Source: Vibrio rumoiensis
GTDB lineage: Bacteria > Pseudomonadota > Gammaproteobacteria > Enterobacterales > Vibrionaceae
Length of the DNA stretch: 64,000 nucleotides
Direction of reading: 5' to 3'
Assembly (NCBI RefSeq): GCF_002218045.2
Contig: NZ_AP018687.1
Span: 95,325 to 159,324 of the forward strand
Shown here: positions 1 to 7,729 of the stretch, one piece after another
Position numbering within the stretch: the stretch's first letter is position 1
Layout of the letters: the number at the start of each line of letters is the position of its first letter
Program-made: the position numbers and the translations under genes
Notes under the pieces: generated by a model
Databases searched by the model: none
Told to the model about the DNA's origin: nothing
What the model saw: only the letters and a program-made list of their open reading frames with translations

Positions 1-1520
1 TCAAAGTAAACCATTTCCGCTAACGGATCGGCCAAGCCATCAGAAAGCGAACCATCGCCCCATCGTCCAACCTTCAACCACAATGGCTTCGGAATTGGTG
101 ACTGAGGAACGGTTTCACACTGCGGCTCATCTTCCAGCAAGTCCAGATCACCCATCGACCAAACCCTGTGGTAAATCTCCAGAGCATGGAAAGGCTTATC
201 ATTGAAATGATGGAAGGCCCACATGAAGTCGATATGGACTAAAGCCTCTTCCGATATGATCCGGAATTGTGGCTCTGCCATTCGACGGTTCCAGTCGTTA
301 TCCTCTGCTTGTCCAGTAGCCAGCTTGTAAGCCAGCTCATCAGCTCTCTTTTGCTCCATGTAGTCCATACTGCAACAGACATGAAGCAATCGCTCAAGGA
401 AAACAGGACTGTAAACGTCAGGCTGTATTTTGATGTATCCACCCTCGTAAATCGTTCGACCTACGGGATGGCGGTCTTCCCATGCGTACCGGCGCTTAGC
501 CAAGTAGCGCTGGATGCGGTTCAGCCCTGACATGTAGCCATGCCTTTCAGGGTCCGTGGTAAGCAATGTCTCCATTGACTTATCCAACCCAACAGCCTGG
601 CAAGCCCAGCAACCGAAGCGAGCGCCACAGGCGTCACTGGCCTTTTTCTCTGTTGCCGACCACACGCACTCTCCTGTTGCCGCCTTGTAGAGCTCTGCCG
701 TAGTGACATTGCTCTCCAAGTAACTTGGCAGAGGATATTTTGAGTCCATGCCAGCGGATAACAAGAACTCCCATACATCACTCGCCAACCAGTTTTTCAC
801 TACATACAGCTCACCCCCATCCTTCGTCTTAATGACGCGATCTGAGCTTCCTCGCTGTTTTGCAATGTTGGCTGCACGAATAGTGCTTTCAGCATCACGA
901 CTGCCCAGCAAAAGGCAGACTTTCTGCCGAACCTCTTTGGGAAGCTCTCGCATATAAGCTGCCTTCGCTCTTTTGGCCGAGGTGATTTTTAAATCCTGGC
1001 TACACTGGCGGGCCGTGGAGTTGGAAAACGTAGGCAACCCCCTCCCAGTAAGGATTCGGCCCGTCCAACTCTGCGAGATCCCAGGCTTTGCTAGAACGAT
1101 GGTCAGAGGAAGGTTTTCCTTCGCAATGAAACGCTCCAGCTCGGCCAGTTTCTGATCCGCCAGCCACCTTACCTCAGGGCTTTCGATCAGTGTGTCAGTG
1201 TGCAAGATGAAGTGGTGTTGGCTGATGGTCGCCCCACTCCTGACAGCCCGGATCAGGGCCATCAGGAACAGATGCAAGACCGTTTCAGAATCTTTACCAC
1301 TGGAATAGCCGATCATCATGGTCCATCCATCAATTAAGGCCGTGTGAATGGCCTCAACCGATGACGTGATCAACGATGACAGACTGGTTCCTCTACTGGC
1401 ATCAACGAAGTTCAAATCCTCGTTATCAGTCAGTTCTGACCAAACAGAATCCCACTTATCCCCACGCAAAAGCACAGGGAGGGGGTGTTCTGATAGATCA
1501 AAGTTTAATGTTTGTTGCAT
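1..1520 (-). CDS. DndC-like PAPS-reductase-family sulfurtransferase (partial, runs off left edge)
   Basis: The frame is open from an ATG at 1520 to the left edge, giving about 506 residues without a stop, so the C-terminus lies outside the window. Near residue 80 it has a PP-loop of the adenine nucleotide alpha-hydrolase superfamily, read as SSGKDSE where the usual form is SGGKDS. A later cluster CGARFGCWAC resembles the Fe-S cysteine motif (RFGCWTC) of DndC, the sulfurtransferase that puts sulfur into the DNA backbone. By family it would activate and transfer sulfur using ATP. DndC usually acts with DndA/IscS, DndD and DndE; none is in the window, so phosphorothioation is only a hypothesis and a generic PAPS-reductase-like phage/plasmid protein is the alternative. 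It is the last gene of the visible leftward array and has the array's hairpin leader. Confidence 0.7.
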   Translation of the reverse strand, partial: MQQTLNFDLSEHPLPVLLRGDKWDSVWSELTDNEDLNFVDASRGTSLSSLITSSVEAIHTALIDGWTMMIGYSSGKDSETVLHLFLMALIRAVRSGATISQHHFILHTDTLIESPEVRWLADQKLAELERFIAKENLPLTIVLAKPGISQSWTGRILTGRGLPTFSNSTARQCSQDLKITSAKRAKAAYMRELPKEVRQKVCLLLGSRDAESTIRAANIAKQRGSSDRVIKTKDGGELYVVKNWLASDVWEFLLSAGMDSKYPLPSYLESNVTTAELYKAATGECVWSATEKKASDACGARFGCWACQAVGLDKSMETLLTTDPERHGYMSGLNRIQRYLAKRRYAWEDRHPVGRTIYEGGYIKIQPDVYSPVFLERLLHVCCSMDYMEQKRADELAYKLATGQAEDNDWNRRMAEPQFRIISEEALVHIDFMWAFHHFNDKPFHALEIYHRVWSMGDLDLLEDEPQCETVPQSPIPKPLWLKVGRWGDGSLSDGLADPLAEMVYF

Positions 1521-1608
1521 AGGGCCTCCTGGATTAGCAGGGTGCCCATCCCTTCCGGGATAAAGCACCCCGGTAGGGTTAAAATTGAAACTGCCTATCA
1601 GAGCCTCA
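1521..1608 (-). promoter_or_regulatory. Hairpin leader of the DndC-like gene
   Basis: On the minus strand a first hairpin (CCGGGG..CCCGG) is followed by a second in which GGGC..CC pairs with GG..GCCC, taking in the GGAGG ribosome binding site. The first hairpin also holds GGGTGC, complementary to GCACCC in the second. Confidence 0.45.
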
Positions 1609-1995
1609 CTAGCTGGTACTCGACATTTGATTGTCGTCGTATTGCCGCTTGGCCTGTTTAACCAGATCAATGTCACCGTCTTGCAGCTTTTGAATATCAA
1701 GCTGTAGACGAGCCTTGTGTTTCAACAACTCAGCAATCGCATTATCAATGTGATCAATGAGCGATTGGTTTTTTTGGATGGTGTAACTGTTGAGCTCATC
1801 GATCAGGGGCCATGCAACACTCGAATGAGTGTTGAGCAATGGGTACTCTGCTTCGATCTCACAAACCACACCGTTTGCCCCTTCTCGGTAATGAGGGAAC
1901 CCGACACGCAGACCGATACGACGATCCAGCGCTGCATTCACAGTACATTCCAAAGAAGTTCGGTTTGAAAAAACATCGTTGACGTTTTTAGACAT
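1609..1995 (-). CDS. Hypothetical protein, 128 aa
   Basis: Not recognised. The ATG at 1995 was chosen because GGAGATATAGC stands directly before it; an upstream in-frame start at 2094 would run through the leader hairpins and into the preceding gene. The C-terminal half is rich in Lys, Gln, Asp and Leu and probably forms a helix or short coiled coil. No signal peptide or membrane segment is visible. It is co-directional with its neighbours and separated from each by one leader module. Confidence 0.6.
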   Translation of the reverse strand: MSKNVNDVFSNRTSLECTVNAALDRRIGLRVGFPHYREGANGVVCEIEAEYPLLNTHSSVAWPLIDELNSYTIQKNQSLIDHIDNAIAELLKHKARLQLDIQKLQDGDIDLVKQAKRQYDDNQMSSTS

Positions 1996-2062
1996 GCTAT
2001 ATCTCCATCCAGTTTGTGACGGAGATCCCCTGACAGGAGGATCTCCCGTCAGGGTTAATAAT
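1996..2062 (-). promoter_or_regulatory. Four-segment hairpin leader of the 128-aa gene
   Basis: Minus strand: hairpin 1 is CCCTGAC/GTCAGGG with an inner GGAG/CTCC. Hairpin 2 pairs ATCTCC with the Shine-Dalgarno GGAGAT. GGAGATCC in hairpin 1 is a perfect 8-nt complement of GGATCTCC, the anti-SD arm, so the two pairings exclude each other. Confidence 0.55.
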
Positions 2063-2356
2063 CTAGTTAATTGACATACCGACTTGTAGCTCACCTTTAT
2101 AATCTTTGGGAAGCTCTACAAGCTCCAATGTCATACAAGGTAGTGATACAGGAGTGGTGATCATAAAAACATCGTTACGAACGATATAATTGTAAACACC
2201 CCATTCAGCATACTCAGGCTCCCCTTCTTTTGATAAAGCCCATTCGTTACCGAGATGGTCTTCACATAAGTAAACATCGAATTCTGAGTCATGTTTATCA
2301 ACTTTTCTCACAACCGTAAGTTTGTGTACGGTTGCTATTTGATCGAAATTTGACAT
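2063..2356 (-). CDS. Hypothetical protein, 97 aa
   Basis: Not recognised. It is a small soluble protein, acidic in its first half, with a run of beta-type residues in the second half. The ATG at 2356 follows GGAGATATAGAT. It is the first gene after RNA element copy A and so may head a transcription unit. Confidence 0.55.
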   Translation of the reverse strand: MSNFDQIATVHKLTVVRKVDKHDSEFDVYLCEDHLGNEWALSKEGEPEYAEWGVYNYIVRNDVFMITTPVSLPCMTLELVELPKDYKGELQVGMSIN

Positions 2357-2428
2357 ATCTATATCTCCATAAGTTTTTTGGAGATAGTCTCCTACCGGAG
2401 AGCTATCCCCGGCAGGGTTGATAATTTA
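2357..2428 (-). promoter_or_regulatory. Hairpin leader of the 97-aa gene
   Basis: Minus strand: hairpin 1 is CCTGCCGG/CCGGTAGG. Hairpin 2 pairs ATCTCC with GGAGAT at the ribosome binding site. GATAG of hairpin 1 can pair with CTATC of hairpin 2. The P1 loop of RNA element A, just upstream, is complementary to CCGGTAGGAG here, with bulges. Confidence 0.5.
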
Positions 2429-2515
2429 CTGTTTGTTTTTGGCAGCCAGCTACCGCACTTGAGCGCCTAAGGCACTTTCCGAAACATCCAGGTAGAGCGA
2501 GATGCTTGGGAAAGC
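2429..2515 (-). ncRNA. Conserved structured RNA element, copy A
   Basis: Read on the minus strand. P1: GCTTTCC/GGAAAG with inner AAGCATC/GATGTTT. P2: AGTGCC TTA GGCGCT. P3: GCGG TAGCTGG CTGC. Tail: CCAAAAACAAACAG. P2 and P3 differ from other copies by changes that mostly keep pairing. It lies between the 184-aa gene and the leader of the 97-aa gene. Confidence 0.6.
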
Positions 2516-2536
2516 GAGGGGGTTCCCCCCCTGCGC
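2514..2536 (-). terminator. G/C hairpin at module boundary (P0), copy A
   Basis: A GGGGG..CCCCC stem follows the 184-aa gene and abuts P1 of RNA element A. Only three T residues follow in the direction of transcription, so it is a weak terminator or a processing structure. A further stem, CGCCGA/TCGGCG, lies at about 2562-2579. I see nothing else in the 2533-2592 stretch. Confidence 0.35.
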
Positions 2537-2592
2537 TTATTACCCATTTTCAGGGAAAGGTACGCCGATTTCTCGGCGCACTCAGGTTGAAC

Positions 2593-3147
2593 CTACACAG
2601 TCAAGAACCAACGCTTCATAGGAACGGTGATCTCTATCAACCCATTTCCACATGGATTCTGGCCCCAAAATCTGTAGGTCGTCTCATAAAAGTCAAACTC
2701 AGACAACGACTGAATCTGCGATTCTGAGATCGGCTCAAATGGGCCACCGCAACCAATGTGCATATCGAGCCCATAATCTCGAAGCTCTAATTCTCCGAGG
2801 TTCAGCGTTTTTCCACCTACACAAGCAATCAGGTTCTCGTTTCTGACGTCTCCTTCTTTGAACAGCAAAGCAGACTCGTCGTAGCTCCCATATTGGTAGG
2901 TAAACTTCACAATATGCCCGTGCTTCGGTGAGGTTTGTTCCGACAACTCTTTCAGCAATCGCTTTACGCTTTGAAATCTTGCGTACAGAGCTGGCGTAAA
3001 TTGCCCTGAGTAGTTCAAGTTCGGGCAGATCATTTCAAGCATCTCATCAGGTACTGATTCAAGCCCCATTTGCGCGGCCAATGGCTTCGCCTTTTTCAGA
3101 CCTTCCTCAAGCACCCTCTGATTTACAAGTTGTTCCAATGTATTCAT
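2593..3147 (-). CDS. Hypothetical protein, 184 aa
   Basis: Not recognised. The ATG at 3147 has GGAGAG five bases upstream; a GTG at 3159 is in frame but lies inside the ribosome binding site. The N-terminus is helical and Leu-rich; the C-terminal half is mixed, with scattered Cys residues. It is the last gene before the P0 hairpin and RNA element A, so it probably ends a transcription unit. Confidence 0.55.
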   Translation of the reverse strand: MNTLEQLVNQRVLEEGLKKAKPLAAQMGLESVPDEMLEMICPNLNYSGQFTPALYARFQSVKRLLKELSEQTSPKHGHIVKFTYQYGSYDESALLFKEGDVRNENLIACVGGKTLNLGELELRDYGLDMHIGCGGPFEPISESQIQSLSEFDFYETTYRFWGQNPCGNGLIEITVPMKRWFLTV

Positions 3148-3219
3148 TTGACTCTCCACTTTCGAGAGAGCAATGCAAGCCGTCTCCGGACTTACATTGC
3201 CCGTTAACGGCTTATTGGT
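3148..3219 (-). promoter_or_regulatory. Hairpin leader of the 184-aa gene
   Basis: Minus strand: hairpin 1 is AAGCCGT/ACGGCTT. Hairpin 2, CTCTC/GAGAG, takes in the SD. GCAATG inside hairpin 1 is complementary to CATTGC just before the anti-SD arm. Confidence 0.5.
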
Positions 3220-3651
3220 TTATCCCAAGAGGTACGGAGCTACGCCGGTCAGGAAGCCCATGACTCCCAACACAGCACCAACCACGCCCAGTTTGATTGA
3301 CAGTTGGACACTTTGATCCGGATGATTCCAGAACCACTGCCAGACTTCCCAGCGCCTGGCTCTGCGAACCTCAAGATTTACAGTGTCTTTAAAACGAACA
3401 CCCAGAGCATCTACCGCATCGTAATCCAGCGCGACCGCCAGCTTGGTGATGGATAAATTCCCAGGGTTGCCCATCGCATACCGGAGTACCTTTGCTTTGG
3501 TCTCTGGGTTTACGATCATAACCGGCTCCCTCCTGAAAAAACGGGTTTTGTCTTTTCGCTTGGAATCCATATTGCGGTTATGGAACCTGGCAATGCAGTA
3601 TTGAAGGCCTGAATCCTCGGGAGGTAAAGGCACAACAGTTTCGATTTTCAT
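3220..3651 (-). CDS. Hypothetical protein with C-terminal membrane helix, 143 aa
   Basis: Not recognised. The start at 3651 is supported by GGAGAG nearby. The first 115 residues are polar and basic (many Arg and Lys around residues 30-40 and 95-105). The last 25 are a hydrophobic Gly/Val-rich segment consistent with one C-terminal transmembrane helix. This is the layout of a tail-anchored inner-membrane protein. It lies just downstream of the cytosine methyltransferase. Confidence 0.55.
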   Translation of the reverse strand: MKIETVVPLPPEDSGLQYCIARFHNRNMDSKRKDKTRFFRREPVMIVNPETKAKVLRYAMGNPGNLSITKLAVALDYDAVDALGVRFKDTVNLEVRRARRWEVWQWFWNHPDQSVQLSIKLGVVGAVLGVMGFLTGVAPYLLG

Positions 3652-3711
3652 AATTACTCTCCTTACGGATAGGCCGGAGCAAAGACCTTTCGGCATTGCT
3701 CCGGTGAGTTA
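3652..3711 (-). promoter_or_regulatory. Hairpin leader of the 143-aa gene
   Basis: Minus strand: a 9-bp stem CCGGAGCAA/TTGCTCCGG. The CTCC of its 3' arm can instead pair with the GGAG ribosome binding site, so this is a compact three-segment form of the leader. Confidence 0.45.
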
Positions 3712-5337
3712 CTAATGAACCAAAGATGAAGTGACCACAATTGCGTCTCCGGTCATCATTACCGGGAGATATTCGCAAGGTTCATGGCCGCAGCTTTTTT
3801 TGGTTCCATTAGGTGAATAGACAGCCAATTGACCGTCCATAATGTTGAAGGGCATCCCCTGTCTTTCTGCTGTCGGTGACAGCTTGAGAGTGCCCTTTGC
3901 ATCAACCAGAGCCGTTGCCCAATGGAAGTCTTCACCACCGATAACCGGCTGTGACTCATCCACGACTTCGACCATGATCGGCATCATTCCAACCCAGTTC
4001 CAAAGACTCTTCCCTAATGCGAGGGCTAAAGCCTCGAACGCGGGAAAGACTACAGATTGCCCGAGAATCTGGTGGGCAACTGTGTCCGATAGACCTTGGA
4101 TGAGCTCCTCTGGTATCCCCTTCACTCGACAATGTTCTATCGGTGTAAAGATGCGAGACAACTCAGGCTGTTCCGGATGAACAATGAAAGGCTCGGTACT
4201 TCTGCATTTTGCATAGTCCTTACCTATGGTGCCGCAATACTCATCATATCCAGTCAGGAGCTGACGAGAGAACCCCTTGCCAGCGGCTTTGTCTCTCAAT
4301 TCCTTATCAGCCAGATAGTCAAATGACTTCCAACGTTCAGAATCGAGAGGCACCGGCTCAAGGATTTCGTGGATGCGGCTTTCCTTGGTACGAACAGGCT
4401 GAACCTTCGCAAGCTCAAAACCGTCGATCCCGTGGGAAAGCGCAACGACACAAAGACGCTTGCGGCGTTCAATAACCCCAAACTCATTGCCGTCGAGAAT
4501 GCGCTCTTGTAGGGAGTAGCCCAACGAAGAGAGTACAGAACGGATAACTTCCATCGAAGCTGTGTTCTGGTACTCGGGCACGTTCTCAATCAACACAACG
4601 GCTGGGTTTAGCGCTTCTACGAATTGCAGGAAATTAAAGAACATAGCACCTGCCGCCTCATGCGATTCGGCAAACTCCAGTTTGTTCTTACTACGACCTG
4701 ACTTCGATGCGCCGGTACAAGGTATTCCCCCCATCAAGACATCCACCTGCGGTGGGCGCTTGCTGAGATTCACTGCCTGGATTGGTGATTCGATAACTAT
4801 TGAATCTTCATTCCAGAGCTCGGGGTTATTTGCCAAAGACGAATCGAGATATTTCCCTTCCATCTCCACGGCCACAGATATGGCACTGGCAATTCCCGCC
4901 TTGTGAAAACCGGCGTGAACCGCTTTGTCGAGCACACCACCCCCATGAAAGAGGCTGCATACTGACAGCGATTCTCCATTCTCCAGCTTACTGATAAGCC
5001 TGTTGACACGCTCGATCACTCGCTCTTGCTGATGGTGAGCGGAGATCACGATAGCGCCGTTACGAATGAACACGCGGAGCATCTCTACGCCGTCAAAAAC
5101 GGTAGCGAGTTCCTGCGCGGTCAGATCGATGATTGGATACACTCGGCCATTGCGCTCACGCTTGCTGATGGTGAATTTACCTTCCTCTTTGACTCGGAGC
5201 ACAACCTGGGAGTCTTTCAATTCCAGATCGTACTTCATGCCAGGATAGTAACCTTCACGCAGTAGCTTTTGACCTTCCAGCCAAACGCGCTTCTTGCCTC
5301 GATGTTCTCCTAACTTAGTGTTTACGATAGTAGCCAT
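3712..5337 (-). CDS. DNA (cytosine-5-)-methyltransferase, Dcm-like
   Basis: At 541 residues it is longer than most stand-alone C5 methyltransferases because about 120 N-terminal residues precede the catalytic core. Core motifs are visible: SLFHGGG (residues 128-134, motif I position), the catalytic GGIPCTGAS loop (203-211, Cys207), ENVPEY (251-256, motif VI) and ERRKRL (290-295, motif VIII). By family it transfers a methyl group from S-adenosylmethionine to C5 of cytosine in a specific duplex site. No restriction endonuclease gene adjoins it, so protection from host restriction is the likely role. A relative at 56626-57855 has lost the Pro-Cys pair. The gene has its own hairpin leader. Confidence 0.88.
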   Translation of the reverse strand: MATIVNTKLGEHRGKKRVWLEGQKLLREGYYPGMKYDLELKDSQVVLRVKEEGKFTISKRERNGRVYPIIDLTAQELATVFDGVEMLRVFIRNGAIVISAHHQQERVIERVNRLISKLENGESLSVCSLFHGGGVLDKAVHAGFHKAGIASAISVAVEMEGKYLDSSLANNPELWNEDSIVIESPIQAVNLSKRPPQVDVLMGGIPCTGASKSGRSKNKLEFAESHEAAGAMFFNFLQFVEALNPAVVLIENVPEYQNTASMEVIRSVLSSLGYSLQERILDGNEFGVIERRKRLCVVALSHGIDGFELAKVQPVRTKESRIHEILEPVPLDSERWKSFDYLADKELRDKAAGKGFSRQLLTGYDEYCGTIGKDYAKCRSTEPFIVHPEQPELSRIFTPIEHCRVKGIPEELIQGLSDTVAHQILGQSVVFPAFEALALALGKSLWNWVGMMPIMVEVVDESQPVIGGEDFHWATALVDAKGTLKLSPTAERQGMPFNIMDGQLAVYSPNGTKKSCGHEPCEYLPVMMTGDAIVVTSSLVH

Positions 5338-5414
5338 GAGCTCTCTCCTTTCGGTTGAGAGGCCACTACCGTCCCAATCGGGAAGTAATGGCCCCGATGG
5401 GTTTAAAGTGGTTC
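5338..5414 (-). promoter_or_regulatory. Four-segment hairpin leader of the cytosine methyltransferase
   Basis: Minus strand: hairpin 1 is CCCATCGGG with CCCGATTGGG. Hairpin 2, CTCTC/GAGAG, covers the SD. GGCCATTAC in hairpin 1 and GTAGTGGCC before the anti-SD arm can pair over 9 bp with one G-U. Confidence 0.55.
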
Positions 5415-5717
5415 TCAGTTCACAGCAACGCCGTGAGACTGAATGGCATTAGCAAAGCCAGCCATATGTTCAGGAAAGGTGTAGCGGTTAATGTCCTGGC
5501 TGCGAGCCAGATTGACATGTACCTTTTTCACCTTCGTATCGTCAGAGTCGTACTTCTCAAGCGCCAGCTTTTCAGCTTCTTCCGGATCTCGGCCCAGCGA
5601 GTAGGCGTAAATCACAGAGGTGAAGCCAAGTCCTGAGCCGAATGCGTAGACTTGTTTCTCGAAATGGACGTCAGCGAAATAGATGCTGAATCCAGATTTG
5701 AGGTTATGTTTTTCCAT
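5415..5717 (-). CDS. Hypothetical protein, 100 aa
   Basis: Not recognised. The ATG at 5717 follows GGAGAGCATC. The protein is soluble with mixed secondary structure; a run of Glu, Ala and Lys at residues 45-60 looks helical. No metal-binding or nucleotide-binding motif is visible. Confidence 0.55.
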   Translation of the reverse strand: MEKHNLKSGFSIYFADVHFEKQVYAFGSGLGFTSVIYAYSLGRDPEEAEKLALEKYDSDDTKVKKVHVNLARSQDINRYTFPEHMAGFANAIQSHGVAVN

Positions 5718-5794
5718 GATGCTCTCCAATTAGTTTGGGGGCGCACCACGTCCCGAGCCGGGCGGATGCACCCGGCTTAGGGTTGATTGATTGA
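5718..5794 (-). promoter_or_regulatory. Hairpin leader of the 100-aa gene
   Basis: Minus strand: hairpin 1 is AGCCGGG/CCCGGCT with GTGCATC in its loop. The downstream GGTGC arm can pair either with that GCATC or with GCATC beside the start codon. Nearly the same sequence precedes the DUF3150 and CobS-like genes. Confidence 0.5.
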
Positions 5795-6139
5795 TCAAGC
5801 TGTCACGCCAGCCTGAGTTTTTATTGCTTCAAGAGCGATCTCTGCCTCCTTGATAGAACCAGTGCTGTACAGCTTATGCAGCACCCGTCCAAGGTTCACA
5901 GAGGTCTTTTCTTTCACTTGGAGATACTTGACATAAAAGTCATACAGTTTCTCAGCCTGCTCTAGGTGGGACATGCTCTCAACGGGAATGGTATTCCCTG
6001 GATTGCAGTACCACTTCCCGAGCACCTTTTGTACAAATCCCTCTTTGTCTCCTACGAACTGATTTGAGCCAAACACCCCACTGGTTGGTGAGAGTTGAAT
6101 AACAGAAATCGGATTCGCAAAGCTGGCAAGAGTAGTCAT
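5795..6139 (-). CDS. Hypothetical protein, 114 aa
   Basis: Not recognised. The start at 6139 (GGAGCCACAACT before ATG) was preferred to upstream in-frame starts that would translate the leader. The second half is helical (Glu-, Lys-, Ala- and Leu-rich). It is the first gene after RNA element B. Confidence 0.55.
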   Translation of the reverse strand: MTTLASFANPISVIQLSPTSGVFGSNQFVGDKEGFVQKVLGKWYCNPGNTIPVESMSHLEQAEKLYDFYVKYLQVKEKTSVNLGRVLHKLYSTGSIKEAEIALEAIKTQAGVTA

Positions 6140-6210
6140 AGTTGTGGCTCCATGTTTGACAGGGAACCACCAGCCCCAGGGGCAGTGATCCCCCAAGGGT
6201 TAAGTTGAAT
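6140..6210 (-). promoter_or_regulatory. Hairpin leader of the 114-aa gene
   Basis: Minus strand: GGGG/CCCC hairpin 1, then GTGG..CC pairing with GG..CCAC around the GGAG ribosome binding site. It follows RNA element B directly. Confidence 0.45.
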
Positions 6211-6326
6211 GCTGTTTGTTTGAGGAGGCCAGCTACCTCACTATTCACTCTCGTAAGAGAGCAAAATCTTGCTTTCCGAGTGGCACAAAACTTTCACATG
6301 TGAAAGTCGATGCCACTGGGAAAGCA
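6211..6326 (-). ncRNA. Conserved structured RNA element, copy B
   Basis: Minus strand: the longest P1 of the set, TGCTTTCC.AGTGGCA with TGCCACT.GGAAAGCA, carries the palindrome ACTTTCACATGTGAAAGT in its loop. P2 is CTCT/AGAG with a TACG loop. P3 is GAGG TAGCTGG CCTC, a changed but still paired stem. The tail is CTCAAACAAACAGC. Confidence 0.6.
6290..6307. repeat. Dispersed palindrome copy 1
   Basis: ACTTTCACATGTGAAAGT, a perfect 18-bp palindrome, also found at 42266 and 60646 and as its 16-bp core at 21149. This copy sits in the P1 loop of RNA element B. It may be a regulator or partition-protein site. Confidence 0.55.
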
Positions 6327-6346
6327 GGGGGTTAACCCCCCGCTTT
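6321..6346 (-). terminator. G/C hairpin at module boundary (P0), copy B
   Basis: AAAGC.GGGGG/CCCCC.GCTTT, a near-perfect dyad overlapping the stop codon of the 117-aa gene and running into P1 of RNA element B. The short T tract makes termination uncertain. Confidence 0.4.
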
Positions 6347-6685
6347 AACCCGCGCTAAGCGGTTTAGGATAGACTTCACGCCTTCCCTTATTCCAGATGG
6401 ATCGTAACCTGCTTCACCGCAGCAGGCCACAAATGAGAAAGGATGCACCTCGTCGGACATCATCCACTCCATAGTTTCCTGCTTGATTTCAGTTCCTGCT
6501 CGACCATCTGCCAGGACCCTAAGGCTGTGCCATAGAAGCCCATATCTTAACTGCTTCACCTCATCATCAGACCATTCAAGCCTTGGCTCAAATGGAATAA
6601 CTTCTGCGGTTTTCGGCTCTTCGTCCAAGAAGAAAAGAGGCAGCTCAAGCTGGCTTTCCTTCTGGATCATCTTTACTGCGTTCAT
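6332..6685 (-). CDS. Hypothetical protein, 117 aa
   Basis: Not recognised. The start at 6685 follows GGAGCCACC. The middle third has alternating Glu, Asp and hydrophobic residues; two adjacent Cys residues lie near residue 87. Its stop codon is embedded in the P0 hairpin, which suggests that it closes a transcription unit. Confidence 0.55.
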   Translation of the reverse strand: MNAVKMIQKESQLELPLFFLDEEPKTAEVIPFEPRLEWSDDEVKQLRYGLLWHSLRVLADGRAGTEIKQETMEWMMSDEVHPFSFVACCGEAGYDPSGIREGVKSILNRLARVKAGG

Positions 6686-6753
6686 GGTGGCTCCTTTTAT
6701 GGGCACCATGCCCCCACGGGGGCATGAAGCCCCCAGTGGGGTTACAGTCATAG
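6686..6753 (-). promoter_or_regulatory. Hairpin leader of the 117-aa gene
   Basis: Minus strand: a strong hairpin 1 (CCCCAC.GGGGGC with GCCCCC.TGGGG) and a hairpin 2 in which GGTG.CC pairs with GG..CACC around the SD. Confidence 0.5.
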
Positions 6754-6945
6754 TTACTTCGCGCCTGCCAGTTGAGAGTTGATACTCTCTTCCAGCCAGA
6801 TTTGAAGTGATTCAAGGTCACACTTGTCTTTCAGATTGCTTGCTTTACGTGCATCTTCCGACACAGCGCTCAACATGGCGTTAGCCTCAGCAAGTGATTC
6901 AACATTGTTCCCTGGGAACACAATCGTTTGACTGTGATCTGTCAT
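6754..6945 (-). CDS. Small hypothetical protein, 63 aa
   Basis: Not recognised. It is a short acidic, mostly helical protein starting at 6945 after GGAGAAGACC. It has a full hairpin leader like its longer neighbours, which supports it being a real gene. Confidence 0.5.
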   Translation of the reverse strand: MTDHSQTIVFPGNNVESLAEANAMLSAVSEDARKASNLKDKCDLESLQIWLEESINSQLAGAK

Positions 6946-7002
6946 GGTCTTCTCCTTTGAGAATGTGGGACCGTCTCCCATCAGGAAGAGCAGCCCCGAG
7001 GG
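6946..7002 (-). promoter_or_regulatory. Hairpin leader of the 63-aa gene
   Basis: Minus strand: GGTC and TTCTC pair with GAGAA and GACC across a short loop, placing the GGAG ribosome binding site in the stem. Confidence 0.45.
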
Positions 7003-7278
7003 TTAAAAGTAAAAATCCTCCGGCTCTTCATGATCCGGCTTTTGCTTGACTGACTGAGGCAATTCAGCTTCGTCAGCAAACTCAAACTCAGGATGAAAAG
7101 CGGGATGGAATCCTCGATGCCAAACTGGATGGTCGTTATCGAGATCTAAGTAGCAGTGCCTTCCACTAGCAGGGTGGTAACAGTAAAGCCATTGCCTACC
7201 ACTGACGGTAAACGGCTTCTCTGTACCACCACAGGCTGGTAAAAGGTTATCTGCTGCTATATGCGCTACAGCGGTCAT
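7003..7278 (-). CDS. Hypothetical protein, 91 aa
   Basis: Not recognised. The start is uncertain: ATG 7278 has AGGA nine bases upstream, within the end of the previous gene; ATG 7296 would overlap that gene by 14 bases. The region around residues 45-60 is rich in His, Trp and Phe and the C-terminus is acidic. With the two genes upstream it forms a three-gene block without hairpin leaders between them, unlike the rest of the array. Confidence 0.5.
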   Translation of the reverse strand: MTAVAHIAADNLLPACGGTEKPFTVSGRQWLYCYHPASGRHCYLDLDNDHPVWHRGFHPAFHPEFEFADEAELPQSVKQKPDHEEPEDFYF

Positions 7279-7282
7279 AGGC

Positions 7283-7729
7283 TCAATCCTCGTCATCACG
7301 AACACAAAGATCACGAGCAACTATCTCCGCTGCTATCAACGCATAATCGTTACCTTGCCAGAACCATCGTTCCGCCAGCTCATAGGCTTCACTGGAAGGC
7401 TCGCCATAACCATGAGCAACCACGTAATCGTGGAATAATTCATGATCAAATGACTTGCCATCAGCTTCCATGAACCAGCCGACGGGGCACTCCAGAATGC
7501 GATGTCTGACAACATCTCGTTCCGAATACCCTTCTCTGACAGCTTGCTCCAGCATTTCCCTCGACATACCTGGTGGAGTGATTATCTCCAGGCTGATCCC
7601 CTCGCTCCCAGCAAGGTTGTCGTCGTATGGAAGACCGGCAAGTGTAAGGTGGTTGCGTTTGCACCAACCTATAGTCCGGAGAATCCGACCTTTATCAGAT
7701 TCTCTGGCCGTGTATCGGTTAAGCTGCAT
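7283..7729 (-). CDS. Hypothetical protein, 148 aa
   Basis: Not recognised. The ATG at 7729 lies within the last codons of the upstream gene (11-base overlap), with GGAGGT just before it, so translation is probably coupled. The protein has two His residues in a stretch FDHELFHDYVVAHG (residues 105-118) that could bind metal, but no known motif is matched. Confidence 0.55.
   Translation of the reverse strand: MQLNRYTARESDKGRILRTIGWCKRNHLTLAGLPYDDNLAGSEGISLEIITPPGMSREMLEQAVREGYSERDVVRHRILECPVGWFMEADGKSFDHELFHDYVVAHGYGEPSSEAYELAERWFWQGNDYALIAAEIVARDLCVRDDED

Noticed and set aside
3842..5265. Several open frames of 60-114 codons on the plus strand across the methyltransferase gene.
   Set aside because: They are antisense shadows of a clear enzyme gene, with no ribosome binding sites and no recognisable products.
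6290..6307. Calling the palindrome parS outright.
   Set aside because: It differs from known parS by two central bases, and the copies are scattered away from parAB; binding is unknown, so it is reported only as a repeat.
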